This document shows positions 26,350 through 35,115 of a stretch of DNA of 63,710 nucleotides, piece by piece. The stretch's first letter is position 1. Each line of letters opens with the position of its first letter. This DNA is from Seribacter sulfatis. Its GTDB lineage: Bacteria > Verrucomicrobiota > Verrucomicrobiia > Opitutales > Seribacteraceae. The stretch lies in NCBI RefSeq assembly GCF_964187635.1, contig NZ_CAXLMO010000016.1, forward strand, positions 1 through 63,710, read 5' to 3'. Below the pieces are notes generated by a model. The model saw only the letters and a list, made by a program, of their open reading frames with translations, was not told the DNA's origin and did not search any database. Both the position numbers and the translations under genes were made by a program.

Positions 26350-27530
26350 GAAACAACCCGAAAGAAGATTTTTTTTCCTGCTTTCACCACCACTGCAGAG
26401 TCTGCTTTTTCCAAAGTGATTATATCCTCGGACTTCATCACTTTTTGTCCATCAATTTTAATTGCTCCCTGCTGAATTAATCGTCGAATTTGTCCCTTAG
26501 ATTCAAAAATGTTTGAATTATTCAAAATATTTAAAACACTTGGTGACTCATCGGAACGAAGTAGTTCTGACATCGAGTAGGAATTCATTTCGTCCGGATT
26601 TTCTCGCTGAGTAAAAACATTGGAAAAAGAGTTTTTTTCACTTTCTGCTATACTAGAACTATAAAAAAGTGCGGTTAATTCCTCAGCTAATTTCTTTTTT
26701 GTTTCCATAGGATGATTCTTTTTTAACTCTTCAATTTCCTCTGTATCCCTTATCAGAAGAAGCTTATAATAGTCCCACATCGTTTCATCTGAAATCGACA
26801 TCGTTTTGCCAAAGATATCTTTTGAACTATCATTAAATGCAATATAGTTATCATAACTTTTAGACATCTTTTTTGATCCGTCCAAGCCAACCAGTAAGGG
26901 CATAGTTAAAACGGCTTGTGGATCCACTCCCTTATCCTTTTGTAATGTTCTACCCACCAACATATTGAATAATTGATCAGAACCACCAATCTCCACATCA
27001 GATTCCAAAACAACGGAATCATAACCTTGGATTAATGGATACATAAATTCCACCATTGAAATAGGCTGATTATTTTTAAACCTTTTCTCAAAATCATCGC
27101 GTTCAAGCATTCTTGCTACAGTCATTTTTCTAGACAAAGAGAGGGCTTCAGCAAAATCCATTTTGGTAAACCATTCACTATTCCTTCTTACCGTTGTCTT
27201 GTCGGGATCAATAATTCGAAAAGCTTGCTCAAGATAAGTTTTTGCATTCTCGTTCACCTCGCTTTCTGTTAATTCCGGACGTAAATCCGATCGCCCGCTT
27301 GGGTCACCGATCCTTGCAGTATAATCTCCGATTAGTAAAATTGCTTCATGGCCATCATCCTGAAACTGCTTTAATTTGTTAAATACCACCAAGTGACCAA
27401 AAGTAAGATCGGGTCTAGTCGGATCTACTCCGAATTTGATTTTCAGCTTTTGTCCACTGGAGATTTTTTTAGCGAATTCTTCTTCTCCAATTACTATTTC
27501 GGTATTTATTAACAATTCTTTCACACTCAT
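26346..27530 (-). CDS. tyrS: Tyrosyl-tRNA synthetase
   Basis: TyrS charges tRNA-Tyr. The class I motifs are PDLTFGHLVVFNKL (HIGH equivalent, HLVV-type of the TyrRS subfamily with the longer insert) and KKMSKSYDNYIAF (KMSKS). GSDQLFNMLVGRTLQ marks the tyrosine pocket, and an S4 RNA-binding domain ends the protein (QIRRLIQQGAIKIDGQKV). The frame is open 36 bases further upstream (to 27566), but the ATG at 27530 (MSVKELL) gives the normal family N-terminus and is preferred. It overlaps the end of uvrA by 4 bp on the opposite strand. Confidence 0.95.
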   Translation of the reverse strand: MSVKELLINTEIVIGEEEFAKKISSGQKLKIKFGVDPTRPDLTFGHLVVFNKLKQFQDDGHEAILLIGDYTARIGDPSGRSDLRPELTESEVNENAKTYLEQAFRIIDPDKTTVRRNSEWFTKMDFAEALSLSRKMTVARMLERDDFEKRFKNNQPISMVEFMYPLIQGYDSVVLESDVEIGGSDQLFNMLVGRTLQKDKGVDPQAVLTMPLLVGLDGSKKMSKSYDNYIAFNDSSKDIFGKTMSISDETMWDYYKLLLIRDTEEIEELKKNHPMETKKKLAEELTALFYSSSIAESEKNSFSNVFTQRENPDEMNSYSMSELLRSDESPSVLNILNNSNIFESKGQIRRLIQQGAIKIDGQKVMKSEDIITLEKADSAVVVKAGKKIFFRVVS

Positions 27531-27679
27531 AAAGTTATAAATTATAAGGACTGATTTCATAATCATCGAGCGTAGAATATTAATTCTTTTTTATTCTACA
27601 CGAATTCCTCTTGCTTTCGTCGTATAGTCCGTTACCTAATTTAAGTCTATTTATTCACCCTAAAATTGAAGAAATTGCC

Positions 27680-28147
27680 ATGACATTATTGCTAGGTTCG
27701 AAAGCCCCAGACTTTACTCTAAAAACAAAAACGCCAGAAGGTCTTTCCGATGTAACTCTCAGTTCGCACCAAGGAGAATCATCGGTAGTACTACTTTTCT
27801 TTCCATTTGCCTTTACGGGCGTTTGCACGGAAGAAGCCTGCTCGGTTAGAGATGATCTAAAATCCTATGAAAATTTAAACGCTAAAGTGTATGGACTGAG
27901 CGTGGATAGTCCGTTTGCACAGGAAGCAATGGCTTTGAAAGAAAACCTTAATTTCCCGCTCCTCAGTGACTTCAATAAAGAAGTCTCAGATCATTACGGG
28001 GTATTATACGAAGATTTTATCGGTTTCAAAGGCGTAAGTAAAAGATCTGCTTTTGTGATTTCCAAGCAAGGAGAAATAGCATTTGCGTGGTCTTCTGATG
28101 ACCCAAAGCAGCTCCCAGACTTTAAGGCCATTAAGGAAGCTTTATAA
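27680..28147 (+). CDS. Peroxiredoxin (AhpC/TSA superfamily)
   Basis: Reduces hydrogen peroxide and organic peroxides with a peroxidatic Cys. From the ATG at 27680 the protein is 155 residues and begins MTLLLGSKAPDFTL, typical of the family. The active site reads PFAFTGVCTEEAC, that is PxxxTxxC, with a second Cys five residues later as in AhpE/BCP-type enzymes. KRSAFVISKQGEI and the final region fit. The frame extends to 27611 but the extra 23 residues are atypical. A hairpin terminator follows. Divergent from tyrS. Confidence 0.92.
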   Translation: MTLLLGSKAPDFTLKTKTPEGLSDVTLSSHQGESSVVLLFFPFAFTGVCTEEACSVRDDLKSYENLNAKVYGLSVDSPFAQEAMALKENLNFPLLSDFNKEVSDHYGVLYEDFIGFKGVSKRSAFVISKQGEIAFAWSSDDPKQLPDFKAIKEAL

Positions 28148-28163
28148 GGCAAACCTTTACAAC

Positions 28164-28194
28164 AAACGAAGTTATGAGACTTCTTTGCTTTTTT
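28164..28194 (+). terminator. Rho-independent terminator after the peroxiredoxin gene
   Basis: GAAGT-tatgag-ACTTC, extendable through one mismatch to CAA/TTG, is followed by TTTGCTTTTTT, 20 bases after the stop codon. Confidence 0.55.
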
Positions 28195-28379
28195 AAACAA
28201 TCTTCCTCGGAAAATCCAACGATTCATTTTGTTTCGGTATTTGTTTGAAATGAAGGTGTACTGGTTATCCTATTTCATTTTCGCTTCTTAGTGGCATTGA
28301 AATTCTCGAGACTAAACACTTGATCAACTATGAGTTTTTTCAATATGTCACTCGATTATTTTATGTGTGCCTTCGCTGA

Positions 28380-28402
28380 GGTAAACTAAATATTGTTTTA
28401 CC
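28380..28402. promoter_or_regulatory. Inverted repeat directly before the STAS gene
   Basis: GGTAAAC and GTTTTACC (one-base bulge) flank an 8-base AT loop that ends 10 bases before the GTG start codon. It could be an operator or an RNA hairpin that limits access to the start. No protein is known to bind it. Confidence 0.3.
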
Positions 28403-28412
28403 TTATTCCTGC

Positions 28413-28913
28413 GTGAACAAAGAATCAATTTATCAAGTTTGTGCAACAAACGAAGAAGTTTTTGTTCGTATAAAAGAAAAAGCGTCGTACTTAAATTGTG
28501 CTCCACTCCGCTCCTTTCTCCATGAAATGGTGAAGGAGGGTAATAAATTTTTTGTAATCGATTTTGAAAACTGCTCTAGTATGGACAGTACATTTTTGGG
28601 AATTTTAGTTGGACTTTCACTAAAGTTAAAAAAAGAAAAACAAGGAGGAACCCTAACGCTACTTAATCTTGTAGGTAGAAACTTAGAAACTGTAGAAAAT
28701 CTTGGTATTCACAAAATTGCTGTAGTGAGTTCTGAGTTCATCTCAAGTCCAAATGACCTAGAGAATCTACAAGTTAAAGCGGAAGAGGAGAAAGCCTGCC
28801 CTGAGGTGATTTACAGAGCACACAAAACCTTACTTGATCTAAATCAGAAAAATTCCCGGATTTTCCGAGATGTGGTGAATTACCTTGAACAGAAAGTCGA
28901 GGATTCAGCTTAG
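28413..28913 (+). CDS. STAS-domain (anti-anti-sigma-like) protein
   Basis: The 166-residue protein starts at GTG. Residues ~5-105 are a STAS domain: the central FFVIDFENCSSMDSTFLGILVGL holds the Ser/Thr (MDST) that is phosphorylated in RsbV/SpoIIAA proteins. A helical ~60-residue tail follows, beyond the usual family size. The next gene, 11 bp on, is a SpoIIE-type phosphatase, so the pair resembles the RsbV-RsbU half of a partner-switching module. No anti-sigma kinase or sigma factor is visible in the window. A start at GTG with no Shine-Dalgarno and a preceding inverted repeat hints at control at this point. Confidence 0.85.
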   Translation: MNKESIYQVCATNEEVFVRIKEKASYLNCAPLRSFLHEMVKEGNKFFVIDFENCSSMDSTFLGILVGLSLKLKKEKQGGTLTLLNLVGRNLETVENLGIHKIAVVSSEFISSPNDLENLQVKAEEEKACPEVIYRAHKTLLDLNQKNSRIFRDVVNYLEQKVEDSA

Positions 28914-28924
28914 TACTTCATGTT

Positions 28925-30367
28925 ATGAACTCATTGCTTTATTTTCTGGCGGGACTTATTTTGGGTTTACTCGCGTGGAATTACTCAAGAAAAAAAGCAA
29001 AGATTGAAACCACTGAACTGAGCGACCAAAAGATTCGCCTTCAACAAGAAAAAGAAATCGTAGTTGATTTCATGCATAATTTAGCAGTGGCTATCGGAGA
29101 GGGAGTCGTCCGAAAAGATCTGTATCAAAGAATTGCTCATACCGCAGTGATGACAACTGGTGCAATCAGTGCATGTGTCTACGAAAAACTACCCAATGGA
29201 AAGTTGCAAAGTGTAGCAACTGAAGGCCTTTTCCCCCCGCAACGAAAGATTAAATCCTCCCTTACTGAAACTAGCACAACCCGTGCCCGTTTCTTGGAGA
29301 ATATTCTAGCTACTGAAGTTTTGGAAGAAGGGGAGGGCATAATTGGTGAAGTGGCAAAAACAGGAAAGTCAGTCTATGTTCCGCAAGCTCTCAACGACCC
29401 AAGAGTAGTAAAGCACAATGATCCATCGCTTACTCTACGATCCCTAATTTTTTCGCCACTTGTACATGATGATCAAATTTCAGGAGTTCTAGTTGTCGCC
29501 AACCCTGCTAATGGTTTAACCTTTAGTGAAACAGATCTATCACTTGTCAATTCTCTTGCCGAACAGGCCGCATTAGCGATTAAAAATTCCGACGCAATGA
29601 ACTTACGGGTTGAAAAAACACGAATGGACTCAGATCTTACATTGGCACGAGATGTCCAGGAATTATTCCTTGCCAAAGAATCACCTTATTTTAAAGGACT
29701 GGAAATTGATACTCAATATATTCCTTCTGCTCAGGTAAGTGGCGATTTTTATGATTTCTATAAATTATCTGCTACTAAGTTTGCTGTATCAGTGGCAGAT
29801 GTGTCCGGAAAGGGAGTACCCGCCTCCTTGCTTATGGCTCTTTGCCAAACAAACCTTCGGCATTATGTAAAAAAATCTAAATCGCCCCGAGAAATTTTGA
29901 TTAAGCTGAATCAGGACCTTGAAGAAAGAATTCGGGAAGATATGTTCATCACCCTAGTTCTTGCAATTATTGATACCCAGGCCAACACCATTACTTTTTC
30001 TCGTGCTGGACATGAACCTGCGCTTTTAGGAAAGGTGAATGGGCAACAATTAAGTGTAGAAAAACTTCGCGGGAGTGGAATGGCTCTCGGGATGGTTCCT
30101 TCCGATCTTTTTGAAGAAGTTATTGAAGATCAAACCTGTTCATTCGAGAAGGGTGATATGCTTGTACTCTACACTGATGGAGTTACAGAATCACAAAATC
30201 AATCAAAGGAAGAATTCGGGATAGATCGCTTGTGTAAAAAACTCGAGGGAGCTCTAGAAAAAAGCCCGCATTTATTCAATTCTTCTTTGATGAATAGCCT
30301 TGAGGAATTTTCCTCCATATCATCGGACCGAGACGACATTACCCTTTTGACAGTCAAAAGGGTTTAA
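28925..30367 (+). CDS. GAF-SpoIIE (PP2C) serine phosphatase, RsbU-like
   Basis: The 480-residue protein has an N-terminal membrane segment (residues ~2-20), then a GAF domain (~55-215; LIFSPLVHDDQISGVLVVAN), then a PP2C SpoIIE phosphatase domain (~245-480). The metal-binding acidic residues are in VSGDFYDFY, ADVSGKGVPASLLMA, LYTDGVTES and SDRDDITLL. Such phosphatases dephosphorylate STAS proteins and so set free a sigma factor or other target. The upstream STAS gene is the probable substrate. The coding end contains a perfect hairpin. It converges on the DUF5069 gene. Confidence 0.93.
   Translation: MNSLLYFLAGLILGLLAWNYSRKKAKIETTELSDQKIRLQQEKEIVVDFMHNLAVAIGEGVVRKDLYQRIAHTAVMTTGAISACVYEKLPNGKLQSVATEGLFPPQRKIKSSLTETSTTRARFLENILATEVLEEGEGIIGEVAKTGKSVYVPQALNDPRVVKHNDPSLTLRSLIFSPLVHDDQISGVLVVANPANGLTFSETDLSLVNSLAEQAALAIKNSDAMNLRVEKTRMDSDLTLARDVQELFLAKESPYFKGLEIDTQYIPSAQVSGDFYDFYKLSATKFAVSVADVSGKGVPASLLMALCQTNLRHYVKKSKSPREILIKLNQDLEERIREDMFITLVLAIIDTQANTITFSRAGHEPALLGKVNGQQLSVEKLRGSGMALGMVPSDLFEEVIEDQTCSFEKGDMLVLYTDGVTESQNQSKEEFGIDRLCKKLEGALEKSPHLFNSSLMNSLEEFSSISSDRDDITLLTVKRV
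30341..30363. terminator. Palindromic bidirectional terminator candidate spanning the phosphatase gene end
   Basis: ACCCTTTTGAC-a-GTCAAAAGGGT is a perfect 23-base palindrome covering the last codons of the phosphatase gene; its stop codon ends 4 bases later. It lies between two convergent genes and could end both transcripts. U-runs are weak. Confidence 0.5.
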
Positions 30368-30375
30368 TAGATTTT

Positions 30376-30897
30376 CTAATCTATACGTCCCTCGTCATAA
30401 TCAATCACATCCGCAAAAGATCGTAAATCAGGACGATTTTTAGCTCCAAGGTCAGATTTGATTTCTTCCAATTTTTCTAATGCCATATCAGACATTCCCA
30501 TTTGCACTACTTTTCGATTCCACACATGACAGTTAAGTTCAGCCGGAAAGAGTTCTTTTAATTTAGAATTTAATTCTTCCTCTGAGTTGGAGATTCGTAC
30601 GCATTCTATTATATCGCTCGGTTCAACGCCTAAGTGAAGGCATAAAAAACCATCAAAACCTTTTGTGAAATTACGCTGATAGCTTTTCGGCAACCCCTCC
30701 TTTAAATGTTTTCTTATCTTTCCAATAAAGCGAGGAAGATGGAGCAGTCCAGATGGATGAGATTGATAGGGCGAAGGAAGGTCACGAAGTATAGCGCCTG
30801 TGGGTCCTTCGATTAATTGATCGTCGATGTTTGTCAAAATGAAAAAAAAGGTTTTGTCTATCTGTTCAACACCATAAATGAAACAAAGCAAAAACAA
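30376..30897 (-). CDS. DUF5069 domain protein
   Basis: Residues ~38-173 match DUF5069, a family of PVC bacteria of unknown function: LRDLPSPYQ, the block LLHLPRFIGKIRKHLKEGLP and NFTKGFDGFLCLHLGV, then an acidic C-terminus. The annotated ATG overlaps the 5' end of the divergent ABC transporter gene by 20 bp and makes a non-family N-terminus, so translation may really begin further in, for example at the TTG at 30837. No catalytic motif is evident. Confidence 0.78.
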   Translation of the reverse strand: MFLLCFIYGVEQIDKTFFFILTNIDDQLIEGPTGAILRDLPSPYQSHPSGLLHLPRFIGKIRKHLKEGLPKSYQRNFTKGFDGFLCLHLGVEPSDIIECVRISNSEEELNSKLKELFPAELNCHVWNRKVVQMGMSDMALEKLEEIKSDLGAKNRPDLRSFADVIDYDEGRID

Positions 30898-32635
30898 AAA
30901 AGTAATTAAACGAGTTTCGGGATATATTTTTGAGCATAAATTTCTCTTTATCCTTACCCTATCATTGGCTTTTATAATGACTGTACTCTCTGTATTGGTG
31001 CCGTCCGTTATTCAAAGAGTACTTGATCAAATTTTCACACAAGGGTTCGAAGAATCAAAAATTCTGATTAATGGAATTCTTTTTATCGGAGCGCTTTTTC
31101 TATCGAAGGAAATCCTAAACTGCTTACGAATTAGGATTAATAACAAATTAGAACAAAAAGTTATTCTACGAATTAGGAAAGCTCTTCATGACAAGCTATT
31201 GGACTTACCGATCAATTTTTACGACCGAAGGAAGAGTGGAGATATTTCCTCCAGAGTAGTTGAAGATGTGCAAAATGTTGAACGGGCTATTTTGGATGGG
31301 ACGGAGCAAGGGGTAATCGCAATTCTTACCCTGATTGGAGTTACCATTATGATGTTTTTACAAGAACCAAGGCTTGCCGCTTTGGTTTTCCTTCCACTTC
31401 CTGTACTTTTAGTCATGGCCTTTCGTTATTCAAAGGTTTCCAAAAAAAATTGGAAGGCCGTGCGCGAAGCTTCTGGAGACCTGAATTCCTTATTAGTAGA
31501 GGATATTCAAGGTAATCGATTAATTCATTCATTCGACTTAAAAAATCGGGAAAAAAAGCGCTTTCTCGAAAGTAGCAGGGAATTAGAAGCTCGATCACTC
31601 CAGGCAATGTACAGATGGTCGATACAAGGGCCGAGTGCGAGCTTTACTTCTTCTCTTGGAATCCTTGCTGTTGTGGGGATGGGGGCATACCTGCTACAAA
31701 CGGATCCCAATTTTACAAATGGGCAATTCTTTGCTTTTCTGCTTTATACCAACATGTTTTACGAACCAGTTAGACAATTGGTATCAATTAATAATATGAT
31801 TGCTGCTGGAAAAGCTTCGGGAGAAAGAGTTTTTGAGATTCTTGATGAAGAGGTTTCAATTAAAAGCCCGAAACACCCAGCCCGCTTTCCCAAAGAAAAT
31901 CATTCGATTAGGTTCTCAAATGTAACATTTGCTTATGATGAAAGGCAATCGATTGTCAAAGGTTTGGATTTCTGTTTGCCGTCCGGTTCTACGACTGCAC
32001 TGGTGGGACCAACGGGAGCGGGAAAAAGTACGATCGCAAATCTTCTTCTTCGTTATTACGATGTGGAAAAGGGATCAGTTTCAATTGGAGACACTGATGT
32101 TAGGAATTTTTCCCTAAGCTCATTAAGAAGCAATATTGGCTTCGTATCACAGGACCCTTTCTTATTTGATACAACAGTGGAAGAAAACCTCTTGCTGGCT
32201 TCGCCTTGTTCAAATGAAAAGGATATCATTTCATCACTCAAAGTTGCAAGTGCATGGGAATTTGTCCAAAAACTTCCTGATGGACTCAATACATTAATTG
32301 GGGAAAGAGGAGTCCGGTTGAGCATGGGTGAAAAGCAAAGACTTACTCTTGCACGGGCAATATTAAAGTCACCCCCTATCGTTATTTTAGACGAAGCAAC
32401 CTCAAGTGTTGATGTTGAGACTGAAAGAGATATTCAAGTTGCTTTAAATCAACTCATTAAGAATAGGACTACACTTATCATCGCTCATAGGCTCAGCACA
32501 ATTCGAGATGCAGACCAAATTATTTTTCTCAATCATGGAGAAATTATCGAACAAGGAAGCCATCCCGAATTGCTCGCAATGCAGGGAAGTTATGCTAATT
32601 TTTGTAAACACCAAGAAAGTTTGGTTCACAATTAA
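30878..32635 (+). CDS. ABC exporter, MsbA-like (fused permease-ATPase)
   Basis: Six membrane helices (residues ~18-310) precede a nucleotide-binding domain (~335-580) with Walker A GPTGAGKST, Q-loop FVSQDPFLFD, signature LSMGEKQRLTLARAIL (LSGGQ variant), Walker B IVILDEATSSVD and H-loop IIAHRLSTI. The half-transporter works as a homodimer or heterodimer. Substrate candidates are lipid A/LPS precursors (MsbA role) or drugs; sequence alone does not decide. Length (585) is as in MsbA. Its 5' end overlaps that of DUF5069 by 20 bp, so one of the two starts is probably wrong. Confidence 0.9.
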   Translation: MKQSKNKKVIKRVSGYIFEHKFLFILTLSLAFIMTVLSVLVPSVIQRVLDQIFTQGFEESKILINGILFIGALFLSKEILNCLRIRINNKLEQKVILRIRKALHDKLLDLPINFYDRRKSGDISSRVVEDVQNVERAILDGTEQGVIAILTLIGVTIMMFLQEPRLAALVFLPLPVLLVMAFRYSKVSKKNWKAVREASGDLNSLLVEDIQGNRLIHSFDLKNREKKRFLESSRELEARSLQAMYRWSIQGPSASFTSSLGILAVVGMGAYLLQTDPNFTNGQFFAFLLYTNMFYEPVRQLVSINNMIAAGKASGERVFEILDEEVSIKSPKHPARFPKENHSIRFSNVTFAYDERQSIVKGLDFCLPSGSTTALVGPTGAGKSTIANLLLRYYDVEKGSVSIGDTDVRNFSLSSLRSNIGFVSQDPFLFDTTVEENLLLASPCSNEKDIISSLKVASAWEFVQKLPDGLNTLIGERGVRLSMGEKQRLTLARAILKSPPIVILDEATSSVDVETERDIQVALNQLIKNRTTLIIAHRLSTIRDADQIIFLNHGEIIEQGSHPELLAMQGSYANFCKHQESLVHN

Positions 32636-32646
32636 TTTCAAACTTT

Positions 32647-32922
32647 TTACTTTCGTGAATAACGAATAAGGAGCCTTAAAATAATTGACGAAAGGTAAGG
32701 AAAGCACAAAAAAAACAAACTAAGAAGGGAGCGAAAATTAAAGTAGGCAAGTGGACCATAAACTTTATTCTCTGCCCAAACTCTAAGTGGCAGTTCAATA
32801 AAATAATGTACTCCTAAAGCTTGGGATAAATAATAAACCATCAAGGGCCAAATAGTAAATCCTATACATCCAAAAAAAAGAATGCACCAAAGCTCTTTAC
32901 TCCAATCAATTTTTTTATTCAT
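32647..32922 (-). CDS. Small inner-membrane protein, unknown
   Basis: The 91-residue ORF has two hydrophobic segments (about residues 11-32 and 60-85) separated by a loop (LGVHYFIELPLRVWAENK). A basic C-terminus (RLLIRYSRK) suggests N-in topology. I do not recognise the family. It lies convergent to the ABC exporter (11-bp gap) and divergent from the cytochrome-LRR gene (80 bp). The composition is gene-like and no overlapping ORF competes. Confidence 0.55.
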   Translation of the reverse strand: MNKKIDWSKELWCILFFGCIGFTIWPLMVYYLSQALGVHYFIELPLRVWAENKVYGPLAYFNFRSLLSLFFLCFPYLSSIILRLLIRYSRK

Positions 32923-33002
32923 TTAATAATCATTCACTTGCTCCAATTTACGAAACCAATAAGTTTTATAATACTTATCAATTACTTTTTCCCAATCGAA
33001 TT

Positions 33003-34427
33003 ATGAAGCTCTTTATCTATACTGCTACCGTTTTTATCTTAACTAATTCAATTTTTGTCCATGGCAAGAGTGATAAATCCGACAAAAATGTTTACGACAG
33101 TCTCATTCTTCCGGTGTTTGCAGCTAAGTGCCAAGAATGCCATGGAGAAAACAAAAGCAAAGGCAAATTAAAGCTTCATACAAAAAAAGACTTTCTAAAG
33201 GGTGGTAGCGGGGTAGGTGCAGACATTATCGTAAAGGGGAACATTGAAGAGAGTGAACTCATTTATCGTATTACCCTGCCCAAAGAAGACGAAGAAGCCA
33301 TGCCCCCGATGGAAGATTCTGACCACTACAATCCTGTGACACGACAGGAACTTGAAGTTATGAAGGCATGGATTAAGATAGGAGCATCTTTTGACCTACA
33401 GATTTCTGACCTAGATGATAAAACTCAAAAATCTGCCTTTCACATCTTAGCCAATATGCCGAAGAAATTGATATCCAAAAATATCATATTGCAACCCAAG
33501 CTTCCCATCGTGCCTCCAGCGAGTCCCAAAGCACTCAACAATCTACGGAAAGCAGGAATTTTAGCTATGCCAATCGCTCAAAATACTAATGCGATATATG
33601 TAAATGCTTCCTATGCAGGACAAAATTTTGATGATAAGAAAATTATGTTACTAGAACCAATTGCCGAACAACTTGTTTGGTTAAATCTAGCCAGGACAAA
33701 GGTTACTGATAATGGAATTGCATCCCTTACCAAATATGGACTTCTCTCTCGGTTGCATCTTGAAAATACTGTAATAACAGACAAATCCTCCATTCACTTA
33801 TCCAAATTACCCAACCTAGAGTACCTGAATCTTTATGGCACTCAAATATCCGATGCGTCTCTTCCTCACCTTCAAAAACTGGGTAAACTTAATAAACTTT
33901 TTTTATGGCAAACCAAAGTAACACCTCAGGGTGCAGAATCATTGAAAAAACATTTTGTAGACTCACCAACTTATAATGCTCTCATTGCTCAGAAAAAAGA
34001 CAGGCAAGATTCTTTAAAAAAACTAATTGCAGTGGAAACCTTAAAGTTCGAAATACAGGAAGAAGAGACCATTCAAATTGGCCTACGTACTCAAGATAAA
34101 ACCCCATTTAACAACAAATGCCCCGTATCTAAAAAAGAAATCGTAGACGAAAAATTTTCTATTTTCAAAGGGAGAAAAGTCGGGTTTTGCTGCGATAAAT
34201 GCAAAGCTAAATTTGATCAAGATAATGCCATTCAGTCAAAAATTCCTAGCTTCAAAGCATCGGAAGAATACTTAACCGCCTCATCAAATTTGCAAAATGC
34301 CCGACTATCGATGGATAAATTGATAGAAGATAATCAACAAGAACTCCGAAATATTAATGCAAAACTTTATAACATGGGACCGAAAATTAATTTAGGCTGG
34401 AAAAACCCAACTGTCTCAAAAAAATAG
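33003..34427 (+). CDS. Exported PSCyt1 haem protein with leucine-rich repeats and a TRASH/YHS-like metal domain
   Basis: After a signal peptide (~21 residues) comes a PSCyt1 cytochrome domain (haem motif CQECH near residue 45; MPP block near 100). A leucine-rich repeat region follows (~215-320; LNLARTKVTDNGIASL, LEYLNLYGTQISDASLPHL). Then a Cys-rich segment near 372-402 reads NNKCPVSKKEIVDE ... GFCCDKCKAKFD, which looks like a YHS/TRASH heavy-metal-binding fold. A coiled tail ends the 474-residue chain. PSCyt1 with LRR is common in planctomycetes and Verrucomicrobia; the function of the mix is unknown. A periplasmic electron-transfer or metal-handling role is inferred. It stands alone. Confidence 0.85.
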   Translation: MKLFIYTATVFILTNSIFVHGKSDKSDKNVYDSLILPVFAAKCQECHGENKSKGKLKLHTKKDFLKGGSGVGADIIVKGNIEESELIYRITLPKEDEEAMPPMEDSDHYNPVTRQELEVMKAWIKIGASFDLQISDLDDKTQKSAFHILANMPKKLISKNIILQPKLPIVPPASPKALNNLRKAGILAMPIAQNTNAIYVNASYAGQNFDDKKIMLLEPIAEQLVWLNLARTKVTDNGIASLTKYGLLSRLHLENTVITDKSSIHLSKLPNLEYLNLYGTQISDASLPHLQKLGKLNKLFLWQTKVTPQGAESLKKHFVDSPTYNALIAQKKDRQDSLKKLIAVETLKFEIQEEETIQIGLRTQDKTPFNNKCPVSKKEIVDEKFSIFKGRKVGFCCDKCKAKFDQDNAIQSKIPSFKASEEYLTASSNLQNARLSMDKLIEDNQQELRNINAKLYNMGPKINLGWKNPTVSKK

Positions 34428-34531
34428 AGGTCATATTCGCCGGCTTTTCTTAGAACCTAAATACTTATTTCAAGCAGATTAGATAAATGAGTGAATTCTG
34501 TTGCTAAATTTTCCTATTTCAAAATGGTGAA

Positions 34532-35107
34532 TTGATGGAAAATAAAACCGATGATCAGGTAATATCTATCTTCAAAGAAACTAAAGCACTTCTCACTGGC
34601 CATTTCATTTTAAGATCGGGCCAGCGTAGTGGGCATTTTTTCCAATGCGCACAAGTTTGTCAGTACTTGGACAAAGTTTCCATTTTAGCAAGTTTGCTCA
34701 TAAAGCAATTAGATTGTCCAACCCCCAACACTATTGTTGCTCCTGCAATGGGCGGGCTTGTACTTGGGCAGGAAGTTGCCAGACAACTAAACTGTCGCTT
34801 TTTGTTTTTAGAGAAAGTGGAAGATAAACTTGAACTGCGCAGAAACTTTTCTTTGTCTAAGAAAGACAATGTTTTACTGGTCGAAGATGTTGTTACTAAA
34901 GGAGGCCGGGTTACCGAAGCTCTATCTATACTGAATGAAACAGAGTGCACTATTTGTGCCGTAACTTCACTGGTGGACCGAAGTACTCATGAGTTAGATT
35001 TTGGTGTCTCATTCCAGCCGCTTCTCAAGCTTCATTTTCCAACTTATGACCCGAGCGAAATCCCGGATGAATTAAAACTAATTGATCCAATAAAGCCAGG
35101 CAGTTGA
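34532..35107 (+). CDS. pyrE: Orotate phosphoribosyltransferase
   Basis: PyrE joins orotate to PRPP to make OMP in pyrimidine synthesis. The 191-residue protein has FILRSGQRSGHFFQCA (the orotate/PRPP loop in the SGxHS-type subfamily), APAMGGLVLGQEVA, and the PRPP-binding motif VLLVEDVVTKGGRV. Length fits the short PyrE type. It lies alone, converging on htrA with an 8-bp gap. The first of two adjacent ATG codons is taken as the start. Confidence 0.94.
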   Translation: MMENKTDDQVISIFKETKALLTGHFILRSGQRSGHFFQCAQVCQYLDKVSILASLLIKQLDCPTPNTIVAPAMGGLVLGQEVARQLNCRFLFLEKVEDKLELRRNFSLSKKDNVLLVEDVVTKGGRVTEALSILNETECTICAVTSLVDRSTHELDFGVSFQPLLKLHFPTYDPSEIPDELKLIDPIKPGS

Positions 35108-35115
35108 ATCGTATA

